Of a stretch of 64,000 nt of DNA, positions 45,760-56,962 are shown piece after piece (the stretch's first letter is position 1; the number at the start of each line of letters is the position of its first letter). The translations under genes were made by a program, and so were the position numbers. The notes under the pieces are model-generated. The model was not told the origin of the DNA, searched no databases, and saw only the letters and a program-made list of their open reading frames with translations. The stretch lies in contig OX393556.1 of assembly GCA_947650365.1 (NCBI GenBank), forward strand, positions 78,359,579-78,423,578. The letters run 5' to 3'. Origin of the DNA: Chamaelirium japonicum (Eukaryota > Streptophyta > Magnoliopsida > Liliales > Melanthiaceae).

Positions 45760-48700
45760 TCTCGTCGTTACGAGAGTTTTTCGAGTTCCGGCTGGATCGT
45801 CGATGCGGTCTCCCACGGGAGTACGCATCTTCGTTTCTCTTTTGCGCAAGTCTTCAACCACCGTGCTTCGAGACAGGAGGCCAGACTGTCAGTACTTCAG
45901 CTTTCGAGACATGAGCGAGTTTGTGAGGATGGCGTGGCCGACGGCTCTTGCCGTGTGTTAAAACTTGGCAAGCGTATCCTTACTGACGAAGGATCTTCCC
46001 GGCAAATTGTTCGGCCAAGCTTGGGGTTGCCGTTCCACCACACTGATAAGGAATCGGTTCCGGTCCCCGTTGTTGCTTTGAAGATATGCTCCCGTCGTAC
46101 ACGGTGGGGTACAGAGATTCAATCGCGTGGAGATGTCACATATCTGGGAGGTTTCCGTGACTGGATGCGTGAGCTGTCTGGCGCGTTGGAGGCAGAGCCA
46201 GGGATGGAGCGTCTGGCAAGGTTTGTGGAGCCGGCTTGTTGGGAGTACAGCCGACCGGACGGTATGTACCGGGCTCTTTGCGAGCAGTGGTGCCCTGAGA
46301 CCAATACTTTTTTGACCGGAGCTGGTGAAATCGGGATCACCCTTCGTGATGTGCATATTATCTCTGGATGTCCAGAAGTTCGGAGCTACTATCAGGAGGA
46401 GGTTCCTTCTTTGGAAGTCTTGACAGATCCAGACGAGTCTCCTGACTTCTGTCTTTTGCTTTTTAAGGCGTATGCTATTATAGCAGCACGTGAGCAGTCA
46501 GATCGAGTACTCCACTCATCTTGGGTGGAATTCTGGTTTCGTGGAGAATATCACCATGCCCCCCCCTTCGAGTCACCCGATGTGGAGGTATGCATCGTCA
46601 AAGAGACCAGCGCCTGGCACTTTCCGGCGACCGATTGAATCTCTGAAGAAAGAATGGTGCTCCATGGCCGGGGCGCAACGTCCCTGGGAGGTTTTGGGAC
46701 TTGAGGAATGCAGCGATGCCTGGTGTGCTGTTTACTGGTCAGCGGGGTTGGTACTTTTTCTTTGCCGCTTTGCTCTGCCCTGGAATGGGGATGTGATACA
46801 CCCTGGGACCTTCCTTGCAGCTGCTCGGATGGTGAATGGAGAGTTTCTTAACCTGGCGCCGACGATCCTCTGCTCGTTGTACCAAGGGCTTAGTGGAACA
46901 TACTAGACTCTATCGAGTGCGGATAATGCAAGAGGGGAAGTTGGCAGGGCCAGTTCCTTTTGCCCCCTGCATTACCTCTATGGTTGGATTGGGCTCCACT
47001 TTCCGAAGGGGATCTTTGCAGCGCGTGGACCTTCGACCTCGGTGCCCTTCCTTCCTTGTGTGGGAGGTGTGATGAATGCTTATTACGCATGGGAGCGTCC
47101 GAGGCCCAATGCCCGAGAGTGGTTGAGACGTATGGGCCCTTCTGACTTTGAATTTGTATCGGAGAATGCACTTGCACCTTCTACAAGATCTTTGGTATGT
47201 GATGGGGCAGAGATGCCCGAGCACTTGTATTGGAGTATGGTGAGTTGTAGGCCCGGGTATCTCGTTTGGCGTCGTGGGGATGCAGTGGAGGTGGCACGGT
47301 ACTCTCCCCACCGGTTTGCTCGACAGCAGGGTTTCCGCCAGGAGTTGCCGGGGACTCCTTTGCGCATGCAGTCATGTTACACTCCGCAGGAAGTGTACCG
47401 CCTCTGGGGAGCACTTTATGATCGATTTACCGGGTGTATTTTCTTGCCGGGGATCAAGTCGGGCGGAAAGGATGCTGCAACTCCTGAGTATCGCTGTTGG
47501 GTCAACGAGTCAGTGCTTTCCTTCCTGGCTAGCCTTCCACTGGACGTCCTTGCTAGCAGCGAGCGGGCTGACTTTTCTTTTGACTCTTTGGCGGGGTCAG
47601 AGGATCGCCGTCTTTGGTCCGAGGAGCGACGATCGGAGAGATCTTGTGGCCATCTAGAGAGTACTTCCCAGGCTTCTCTTTCTGTGCAAGAAGTTGAGAT
47701 GGCTCCATCTACCAAGGTTCAGAGTCTTCCTGAGACTCAGACTTCTTGGAGTGGGCGTGCTTCTCCCAAGAGAAGAAAGTTGGATCTCTTGTGTGAGGCA
47801 GCTTTGGCTGGCGCTAGTGAGGCAGAGCCAGCTCGAGAGGGAGAGCCAGGGCTTTTTACCGATGAGGTAATCCCTCTTTCTGGGGTAGCTTCATCGGATA
47901 CCGCAGGTATATCTTGTTTCTAGTTTCTTATGAATTTCTTTGCTTGTACTCTTATTCCGTTGGCTGAGTTGTTTAGCTCTCATTCTGGCAGGGTCTGCTG
48001 GACTGGATTGCGAGTCTGCCCCGAAGGGGGTTGGGCATGAATGCTCTCCCATCAGAGCGACGTTGATAGAGGGTGGCGGGCTGGATATACCCTGGGATAA
48101 CTTGGAGCTTTTGGGAGCATGTAGAGCAGATTTTGCCAGCAGTGCTATCAACCTGGACGACATCGACATGGAGCAGTTGGGCTTTGGGAAGGAGGATGAG
48201 GTCTCCAGTGTAGGGAGAGAACAGACTCCTCTGGTTAGGTCCGGTACTCCGGCAGAGATTACTCCCGCAGTCGTTCCGTCAGAAGGTTTGCCTGTAGCTT
48301 CTCCTTCGGCTTCGGTGGTACCGCTGACTGTTATCATGGCGATGGTTCAGGAGGCGGTCCCTGCACTTGAGTCTTCAGGACCGGAGCCCATCTTGCCTGC
48401 GTACTCAGGGGCTGACAGACGAAAGTGCAGTTCGCGAGACCTTCTTTCTGCGCTTCTTTTGGAGAGCTGTCGGAAGTATATATATCCAGGCGACGCTCGC
48501 ACCTTTTCAGGAAGATGGTCTTGATGCTCTGAATGGCTGGTGGGTTCTCGAGGGACCTGAATTTTGCAAGAGTCTAGCGGCCTTCTAGGTAGATGGCTCT
48601 TTGTTTGAGGCACGGATGCGTGCTTTCTTGGCGGACAGTGAAGCTCATCAATTGAAACGGGCTTCGATGGAAGATGACCTTCCCCTGACACTAGCAAACA

Positions 48701-48969
48701 CCGAGGACGAGGAGCGTCGACTGGAGGAGCAGCATGCACTTGCCACTGCGACCCTTGTTCGGGTGCGGAAGAAGCTAGAGGCCGCTCACGCATCTTTTGA
48801 GAAAGCTGAGACGATCGAGAAGTCTTCTGGAGCAGATCTCGCAAAGCAACGTATTGAGCTGGCGACGTATCGGGAGCGGATAGCTTCTCGGTCTTCGGAG
48901 CTGCAGCGCATGGAGGTTACTGGCGGCGAGTTGCTCCAACGTCTTAAAGAGTTTAATTCGCTTTATTAG
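45760..48969 (+). pseudogene. Opposite-strand PMD-domain gene of the Tat element
   Basis: The main exon (45760-47906) carries a plant mobile domain (PMD): ALCEQWCPETNTFLTGAGEI and GITLRDVHIISGCP (46285-46380), then, after a frameshift near 46600, CSDAWCAVYWSAGLVLFLC and, after a TAG at 46904, PLHYLYGWIGLHFP. The later part has a basic SPKRRKLD near 47763, resembling a nuclear-localisation signal. An intact GT-AG intron (47907-47991) joins in phase to an acidic exon. After a frameshift (about 48410-48480) and a TAG at 48586 the frame ends in a coiled coil (EEQHALATATLVRVRKKLEA) and stops at 48969. It is convergent with pol, 249 bp apart. PMD proteins are shared by retroelements and host silencing regulators (MAIL1 family); this one's role is unknown. 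Confidence 0.8.
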
Positions 48970-49217
48970 CAGTGTTGCATTTCCTTTTCTTTCTTGTCAT
49001 TTCTGCTGGATAGACTCGTAGTTTTGCTTTCATTCATTTGATGATAACTTAATACCATGCATTTATTTTCTGGACTTGTCTTCTGGAATGGTAGAGTTTG
49101 GTTGTGTGTTTTTTTTTGTTTGGACTGAACCTTTACAGGCTGCCTACGTACCCTACTGAGAGGGATCAAGTCACACGTAGTTCCTTTTTTTTTTTTGCAA
49201 GGAGTGTAGCCCTGCTT

Positions 49218-50330
49218 TTAGGCATAGTACCTTTTGAGGTACTTGCCATTGATAGGGCCGAGTGTAAGCCCTTCTGGCATAGTGAGAAGATACGCACCGT
49301 TGGAGTAGACCTCTTTGACAGGGTGCAGTCTATCCCACTTGGCGTCGAACTTCTTCCCTCCTCGATGCGAAAGAATGATGGGGCGTTTGACTGCCAGCAT
49401 CAATTCTCCTAATTGGAAGGATCGAGGGCGAATTCTTTTGTTGAAGGCTCGGGTCAACCTGGCTTGATAGCATTCCAGGCGTTGCTAGGCTTCGAGGCGC
49501 TTTTCATCCAGGGCTTCCAATTCTGCTAGGCGAAGTTGGGCGTTGTCGCCGTTGACGAGGCCTTCCTGAATGGCTATCCTGAGCGACGGGATCTGGAGCT
49601 CGAGCGGGAGGACAGCTTCTACTCCGTATACTAGTGAGTACGGAGTTGCCTGTGTCGGCGTGCGAAAAGAGGTGCGATATGCCCATAGCGCTTCGCCCAT
49701 GCATTCATGCCAGTCTTTCTTTGATTTTGAGACAACTTTCTCCAAAAGTTTGTAGAGTGTTTTGTTGAAAGCTTCAGCTAGACCGTTGGCCGAGGCGTTA
49801 TACATGGTTGAACACCTTTGCTTGATATCGAATTTGGCGCAAAACTGGCTGACAGCGGCATTCTTGAATTGCTTTCCGTTGTTGAATTGCAAAACGATAT
49901 AGCGAGGAATGCCGTACCGAAAGATGATGTCGTTCTGGATGAAGTTGATGACAGAGTGCCTGGTAACTTCTCGCAATGGTACTGCCTCAGCCCACTTGGA
50001 GAAGTAATCCGTTGCCGCCAGGATATAAAGATGCTGCTTGGATGGCTTGGGTAGCGGACCGACAATGTCGAGTCCCCATCCATCGAAGGGCCATGATGCG
50101 ATGGTTGGATGCAAAGGTTCCGGAGACTGACGAATGTAGTCGCCATGCAACTGGCAAGTGTGGCATCTTTTTGCAAACTCGAGGGAGTCCTTGATCATAG
50201 TGGGCCAGTAGTACCCCATCCGCTTGATGCGGAAGTGAAGCTTTGGACCGGACTGATGTGAGCCACAGATCCTGGCATGGACTTCTTCTAGTGCTGTTTC
50301 CGCTTCTTCTTTTGCAAGGCACCTCAGGAG
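49218..50330 (-). pseudogene. Integrase of the Tat element
   Basis: A His/Cys zinc finger (HARICGSHQSGPKLHF and CHTCQ), then the catalytic core with the first Asp in GWGLDIVGPLP, a second motif reading FNNGKQFKN where an Asp-Asn-Gly is expected (second catalytic Asp apparently changed to Asn), and the Glu in SANGLAEAFNKTL. After a TAG near 49485 the C-terminal DNA-binding part follows (FQLGELMLAVKRPIILS, GPINGKYLKRYYA) to the stop at 49218. Integrase inserts the cDNA. With the lost Asp and the stop this copy is inactive. Confidence 0.9.
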
Positions 50331-50479
50331 CGCACCATCGTAGCTTCGACGGTACAACCCGTTGTTGAAGTGGAAGAATTTCAGAGACCGCCGACGAATG
50401 TCGACCTTACATTTTGGATCTTCAGGGAGCTTCCCGTGGACAAGAAAGTCTATGAATGGTTGTCTCCAGTCTAGCTCTT

Positions 50480-50972
50480 TGGTCACGAGAACGTGTACTG
50501 CATTGACTTGGTCCAGGATTTCCATAGATAGGTCCTCCTCGGTGATCACCATCCTCTTACAGATAGGGATGATGAGTTGGCTTCTTTCTGGGAATGAAAG
50601 TGTAGCCGCTAAATTTGCGAGCGCATCAGCCTGCTGATTAAAGTTCCTGGGAACATACTGGATTGAAGCATTTTTGAGTGTACCAAGGAGTTTCAGAGCT
50701 CGCAGATGTAACGACACGAGATCTTCTTTGTTGACTTTGTATGCTCCCAATATTTGCTGAATGACGAGTTGAGAATCATCGAAAATTTTGAGCCCTTGAA
50801 GTTTCATATCATTGGCGAGTTCGAGGCCAATAATCAAGGCTTGATATTCCGCCCTGTTGTTGGAGCATGGTTCTGATAGTAGAAATAAGAAGGGGAGTAC
50901 TTCATCGTTTGGCGTAACGAAGATAACCCTTGCTCCCGCCACGTCTTGCCTTGTCGCGCCGTCGAAGAACAT
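50480..50972 (-). pseudogene. Second (archaeal-type) RNase H of the Tat element
   Basis: In frame between the gypsy RNase H and integrase: MFFDGATRQDVAGARVIF (first catalytic Asp), SNNRAEYQALIIGLELA (catalytic Glu), KIFDDSQLVIQQILG (second Asp) and NQQADALANLAA (last acidic residue). This extra RNase H, distinct from the retroviral-type one just upstream, is diagnostic of the Tat lineage, where the upstream copy acts as tether. Catalytic residues look intact. Confidence 0.9.
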
Positions 50973-50999
50973 TTTCCAAGAAGGGGCGATGTCGATGCA

Positions 51000-51419
51000 G
51001 AATACTTCTTTGTCTGGGAGATCTTCCGATAGTTCCCATTCTGCTGGAAGGGGGTATTCTGCCAGGAAGTCTGTGAGAGCTTAACCTTTGACCGTTTTAC
51101 TAGGGACGAAGGTAATATCGAACTCGAGGAGGAGTAACGCCCACTTGGCCAAATGTCCAGAGAGCACTGGCCTTGATATAATGTATTTGAACGGGTCGGT
51201 TTTTGAGATAAGCCTGATGGCGTGAGCTAACATGTAGTGTCGCAGCTTCTTTGTAGCGAAGATGAGTGCCAGACAGACTTTCTCAATCGGTGAGTAGTTT
51301 AGCTCCGCACCGATAAGAGTGCGGCTCAAATAGTAGCATGATGTTTCCTTGCCTAGCTCGTTGTCTTGAGTCAGGAGTGCCCCCAAGGACTGTTCCTGGG
51401 CGCTGATGTAAAGGACCAA
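51000..51419 (-). pseudogene. Gypsy RNase H domain
   Basis: YISAQEQSLGALLTQDNELG, CYYLSRTLIGAELNYSPIEK and HYMLAHAIRLISKTDPFKYI are the gypsy connection/RNase H signatures. A TAA at 51081, a single C-to-T change from CAA, interrupts the expected KGQALTDFLAEYP-type end. It would degrade RNA in the RNA-DNA hybrid. Confidence 0.9.
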
Positions 51420-51506
51420 TGGTTTTCCTTGAACTGGTGCCGTCAGAACTGGAGGCTTGAGTAAGTAATTCCTGATGTTCTGGAGGGCTTCTTGACAAGC
51501 TTCATC

Positions 51507-52751
51507 TCACTTGAATGGCGCTCCTTTCTTCATGAGGCGACTGAAGGGCCTACATTTTCCAGCTAAATTGGCGATAAACCTCCTGATATATGCCAGATGG
51601 CCCTGGAGACCTCTGAGGTCTCTTACTGTTTTTGGGATTGGCATATTAAGGATAGCATCTATTTTGGATTGATCTATCTCGATGCCACGATGCCGTACAA
51701 CAAAGCCGAGAAACTTACCCGAGGAGACTCCAAATGCGCATTTAAGTGGGTTCATGCAGAGCTGATATCTCTGAAGTTGTTTGAAGATCAGCTCAAGGTC
51801 TTGAAGATGTGCTGACTTTTGTCTTGATTTTACCACGAGGTCGTCGACATAGCATTCCACATTCTGATGAAGGATATCATCGAAAAAATTTTACATGGCT
51901 CGTTGGTAAGTAGCTCCTGCATTTTTCAAACCGAAAGGCATGACTTTGTAGCAGTAGATCCCTTTTGGTGTGCGGAATGTCGTAAGCTCTTCATCTTTGG
52001 GTGCCATCCGGATCTGGTTGTAGCTTGAGGATCCATCCATGAAGGTTAGTGCTTCATGGCCTGTTATCGCATCCACCATCAGTTCTGTGATTGGCGGTGG
52101 GAAGTCGTCTTTGGGGCATGCATTGTTTAAGTCCCTGAAGTCCACGTATACTCTGATCTGGCCGTTCTTCTTCTTGACTGGGACCACGCTAGAGATCCAC
52201 GTTGGATATTTAACTTCTCGGATAAAGCCGGCTTCAATAAGCTTGTTGACTTCGCCTTCTATTTGCGGTACTAGTTCTGGCCGGTAGCGTCTTTGTCCTT
52301 GCTTGATGACGCTAGCTCCATGTCTGACAGCAAGCTGGTGTACTGCAATCTTGGGGTCAAGGCCGGGCATTTTCTTGTAGGACCATGCAAAGACATCTCT
52401 GTATTCTTGGAGTAACTTGATGTATGCGGCCTCCTCTTCGGGTGTCAGGCGTGCACTTATGAATGTGGGCCGAGGATCCTCCTGCATTCCTAAGTTGATT
52501 TCCTTCAAATCGTTAACGGTAGATTGCCCCCCTTCTTCGAGGACCGGCGGGGCGTCTGGCAACTCATCGTCCGAAGTAGAAGATGCATCGATTGGAGTGT
52601 CGGAAATTGTTATATGATTAACAGAGACCAGAATGATATCAGTGATGTCTTTAGTTTGGAAGAATGTTATGGGTGGGAGGGTGGGAAAGTTATTTCTCAC
52701 CTCAGTAGGTGACTTTCCCAAACGGTCGAATACTGACCTTTGACACTTCAC
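51507..52751 (-). pseudogene. Reverse transcriptase of the Tat element
   Basis: Fingers and palm: EEYRDVFAW-type segment (LQEYRDVFAWSYKKMPGLD), AGFIREVKYPTWISSVVPVK, RVYVDFRDLNNACPKDDFP, FMDGSSSYNQI and PFGLKNAGATYQRAM. A TAA near 51891 precedes MECYVDDLVVKSR (catalytic YVDD), CAFGVSSGKFLGFVV and LRGLQGHLAYIRRFI; a TGA near 51507 follows. It is in a different frame from Gag-protease, the shift lying near 52750. Asp in FMDG and the YVDD pair are intact. It makes cDNA from element RNA. Confidence 0.93.
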
Positions 52752-54610
52752 TTGTCTGATTGGCCCAAGTCTTTTGAATACTGATATGGGATATTGACTT
52801 GCCTGGTTTTTGATGCTCTTCTTTTGCTTCTGAGGTATGGTCCAATGCCGAGCTTGATATCACCTTCTTTTGGCGCCCTTTGTAGCGGGATGAATGACAT
52901 TGGTGGAGCGTGCATCGGAGGCTGACGATCTCTCTTCCGCTTCATCTACCAACTTTACCTCAATGTAGTTAGAAGTGAATGTCTTCTCTCCTGTTATCTT
53001 GATGATCATCAGGGTTTGACGGGAGCCGATGCCTCGCCGATTTAGTGGGATCTGCTCGCCGCCTTAGAGTAAGTGGCTTGAGTCTTAGTCTTCTCGTGTG
53101 GTATTGGAGCTGGCAGGAGCGTACTCATATGTGCGGCACTGTCTTCGTTGTAACCAGCTTTGAACAGCAGCTTGGCGGTATTTTGCCCCTAGCTTCCTTT
53201 TGGCTTGAATGTGAGTTGGCTGGTTTTGAAGGAATCGCTAGATTTTGGCGGACTTGAAGCTTGCCCCAGGCTGGGTAGCGGCAGTGTCATCTCTTGCAGA
53301 GTGATGACATTAGCTTCCGATAGCGGCTGGACCATCCCTTTTGGCGAGGCAAAAGATGGTGGTTCATCTTTGCGAAGCCACTGAGGCGTGAGGTGTAAGA
53401 CTGTCGTAGCTTGGACAGGCAATGGAGTATGCTTTATGGATCTTGGCTTGGAGCTGATGCGCATCCTTCGTCTTAGCGCTAGCACTTCTTTGACTTCGTG
53501 TGTCACCTTAGATGGTGGCACTGGATTTGGAGTTGGCAGAGCTTCGTCCTGCTCCATCCTTTTAGCTTTCTGAGTTCGAGGAGTTTTAGTTGGAAGGACT
53601 TCTGCAACAAGGTCCTTTGCTTGGTAAAACTTGGCATCGGCGAGGTGCGCTTCAGCCTCATTGAATGGCCTGTCGTCTGCAATAATGCACTTCTCCAGAC
53701 CTTCCTCATAGTACTTGAGGCATTGGTGCCAGGTAGACACTACGATACCGTTTTCATGCAGCCACGGTCTTCCTAGCAAGAGGCGATATGATGTTTGATA
53801 GTCAATGACGTGGAAAAGAACTGTCGTGTCAAGCTGGCTGATGGAGAGTTTTAGACGAATGATTCCTATGGTGGACTGTCCGCCTTGGTTGAATCCTTGA
53901 ATGACCAGCTGGCTTTGCGAGAGCTGGTCGGTGGTGATGCCGAGCTGGCGCATTATTTGGATAGGCATGATGTTGACGACGGAGCTGCAGTCCAACAGGA
54001 TTCGATTTACCGGCTTCTCGTTGATGTATCCCGAGACATAGACAGGTCGATTGTGCAGTTGTGCTCCGAGCTGCAGATCTTTGTCCGAGAAAGTTATTGC
54101 TGCGTTGCATGAAACAATAGTTTTGTCCTTCTCGGTGTCTTTCTTCTTTCTTTTGTAGCTGTCTGGATCTGTCAAAGCCTCGGCCATTGCCAGGCGAGCT
54201 TTCTTTGGGAGGTGTAGTGCTTCTATGAGTGAAAAGTGCAAGATTGCCTCATCGTAAGCAGCAGCACTGTCTTTGTCGGAATTATCCTCCTCGTTGTCGG
54301 TGTTGCTTTCTTTAGAAGGCTTGATCCTATCTTCTTCTTCCGGTGCCATGTGGATCTCAACCATGCAACAGGAGGCTTCGTGCTGCTGATCAGCTGGGAG
54401 GAAGTAATCGGGGAAGAACTCTTGCAACGTTGCCGGTTCTGGAGGGTTTTGCAGGAGGAGATCATCAGGATCTGCTGGCGGTACTTTGAACGCCTTCCTT
54501 CCTAGAGCTTTGTTTTTCTTTTTGTAAGTTCTTCGTTCCGGAAGCTTTCTTGTTACCCGATCTAGCTTGCGACTTCTTGGCATCCATGGCCTTCGTCTGC
54601 GAGGCAACAT
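52752..54610 (-). pseudogene. Gag C-terminal/protease region of the Tat element
   Basis: The open stretch 54610-53189 begins with a basic segment (RSRKLDRVTRKLPERR), an acidic linker, then an aspartic-protease-like domain: GYINEKPVNRILLDCSSVVN (the expected D-T/S/G active site reads LLDCSS, Gly changed to Cys), IQGFNQGGQSTIGIIRL and YRLLLGRPWLHENG. Pepsin-like retroelement proteases cut the polyprotein. Several stops lie between 53189 and 52945, and MSFIPLQRAPKEGDIKLGI and KRRASKTRQVNIPYQYS continue the frame to 52748. Confidence 0.8.
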
Positions 54611-54817
54611 GACCCATGCATCTTCATAAGTGGATTCTTCGTCACCAAGGTGAAGGTCTGGAGTGGCAGTTGTAGGTTCTTCATGGGTCGGGGAGACCTG
54701 CTCCTCTGGGGACCTTGGTGACTCACCTTCTGACTCCCAGCCGGTGGGCTTGATTTCTTCTATTGAGACAGGCGAAGGTTTGGAGTAGAGGACGTAGTAG
54801 TCGAATTTACCTGAGGG

Positions 54818-56890
54818 CTAGCCTAACAGACCGACCTCCGGATGTCCTTGCTCGTACCTTGTTTGGAGAATTTGTTGGGACATGGCTTTGTTCGAGCGAA
54901 ATGCCGATGTAGGCGACGGTTGCCCCCAGGGTAGTGACGTTTCTTCCTCAACGAGCTTAGGAGCGTACCGTTGTCGCCTCGAGACCTTCCGTCGTGGAGC
55001 TAACTTCGTAATTGGTCTCTGGCGATTGATGTACAACTTGGGCCTTCTCTGGTGTGCAGCAATGAGTACTGGTTGAAACGAATCGAAGGTGATGGACGTC
55101 ATATTTGTTGTTGCAACGTCGCCGGCGTCGATCTCAATTTTCCCTTGCTTTGCGAGTGTCATGATCTTTTCTTTGAAGACGAAGCATTTCTCGATAGGAT
55201 GGCTAACCACTCGATGGTATTTGCAGAAGAGTGGATCGTTGACACGATGCATCTGTTCGGGCCTTTTCGAAGGAGGAAGATCGATCATCTTCTCTTATAG
55301 CAGCTGATCGAACATGGAGGAGACTTCCGAGTCTGGAAAGGGATACTCTTTGGCTTCGAGCTCTTCAAGAGTCATCCTCGACTGTCTTTGGGGTGGAGGC
55401 GATGGAATGGCAACTCCTTTTTCTTGATCCAACTTACTACTGATTTTGAGTGGCTTGGAGGCCGAGGCGATGTCGGTGATGTTAGCTTGCTTTGATTTGG
55501 GTGCCAGTGGCTTGTCTTTCTTTTCCACCTTCAGAAAGTCTTTGGCCTTTGAGTCCCCGCGATTTGCTAAGCTGAGCTCCATGTCGTGAGCTCGAGTTGC
55601 GAGTTCTTCGAATGACCAAGGCTTGATCCCCTTGAAGATGTAGAGTAAGCCCCAGTGCATGCCTTGGGTACACATCTCGATAGCCGAGTCCTCCGACAAA
55701 CGGTCTCGTGAATTCAGGGCGAGATTCCTCCATCGATCAATGTAGTCGATTACTGATTCGTCCTTCCTTTGCTTGACGGCAGTAAGCTCGGTCATGCTAA
55801 CGATGCGCCGAGTGCTGTAGAAGCGGTTGAGGAATTCCCTCTCCATCTGATCCCAGCTGTCAATGGATCCTGGAGGAAGATCAACATACCAGTCAAAAGC
55901 ATTACCTTTGAGTGTGCGAACGAACTGCTTCACCATCTCATCGCCGTATGTGCCGGCGTTATTGCAAGTTTTGACGAAGTGGGCAATGTGTTGCCTTGGG
56001 TTCCCCTTTCCGTCGAAGTGCTAGAACTTTGGTGGCTGGAACCCGGTAGGGAAGCGCAGTTGTTGGATCCTTATGGTGTAAGGCTTTGAATATGCCACCG
56101 TAATCGGAGGTAGGCTGCCGCCGTGGGAACGCATCATGTCAGCCACCAGTGCTTGTATTTGCTGGACATTTATCGTTGCTGCCACTGAAGGTTGCGCCGC
56201 CACCGAGACTGGCACGGGAGCCGAGGAAAGTGCAGGAGTAGTTGCTAGCATTGTCGGAACAACTTCTGCAGGAGCGGGAGTTGGAGACAGAGCTGGAGCG
56301 GCTACTAGAGAAGTAGGAGGTTGACTGAATGCCGCAGCATCCCTGGCACCTAGCCTTTGAAGCAAAGTGTTGATGTGACGATCCTTTTCCTCCATTAGTC
56401 GGGTGATTTGTGCCATGTGTTCACCCATTTGCATGACTTGGAGCTGAAGAGTTGATGGAGGATGATGACGCAGGACGTCTCGATGTTGCATGCATGTATC
56501 ATCGCCGTCCTCGTCGGAGACGTAGTTGCGCCGACTTGCTTCTGCTTGATGACGGACGTTTGTCCCCGGCAAAGGAGGTGCAAAGTTCGCTGGAGAACCC
56601 GAACGGGCTCGGGGTTGGGGCTGGTCCTCCCCAAATTTCTGGACAGATGTTCCAGGATCGAGGTTCGTTTCTTCATGCACCAAGGCCTCATTGGCGCTTT
56701 GGCGGGCATCTTCGACAGCAGTTTCTGGCGTGAAGAAGTCCGCAAGAGTTTGAGTACGTCGAGTGTAGACGTGTATTACTGGGGGAACGTCATCCACCGG
56801 GTTTTCTGGATCGCCGTGTTGAAGCAGTGGAGACTCGGCGATAGGTGAGAGGCTTGTTGGAGTAAACATATCGTTGTTCATTCCGGCCAT
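54818..56890 (-). pseudogene. Gag of the Tat element
   Basis: One frame from ATG 56890 to a TAG near 54818, with internal stops near 56021 (TAG) and 55295 (TAA). Pro/Ala-rich N terminus with a coiled-coil segment (QVMQMGEHMAQITRLMEEKD). The core capsid domain (GNAFDWYVDLPPGSIDSWDQ, FLNRFYSTRRIVSMTELTAV, ESVIDYIDRWRNLALNSRD) is a retrotransposon Gag domain. Then comes a nucleocapsid-like Cys/His segment CKYHRVVSHPIEKCF. Each internal stop is one C-to-T change from a Gln codon. The frame continues into the protease region. Confidence 0.9.
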
Positions 56891-56939
56891 GGCGAACTTG
56901 AAGCAACTCTTTCAAACGTATGGATGAAAGGAGAGGAGG

Positions 56940-56962
56940 TCCCACCGGGCATGCCAGAAATC
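56940..56962 (-). other. Candidate primer-binding site of the Tat element
   Basis: On the minus strand, directly after the LTR end, comes GATTTCTGGCATGCCCGGTG. CTGGCATGCCCGG is a plausible tRNA-complementary stretch starting with TGG, five bases in. The tRNA is not identified. Confidence 0.5.
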
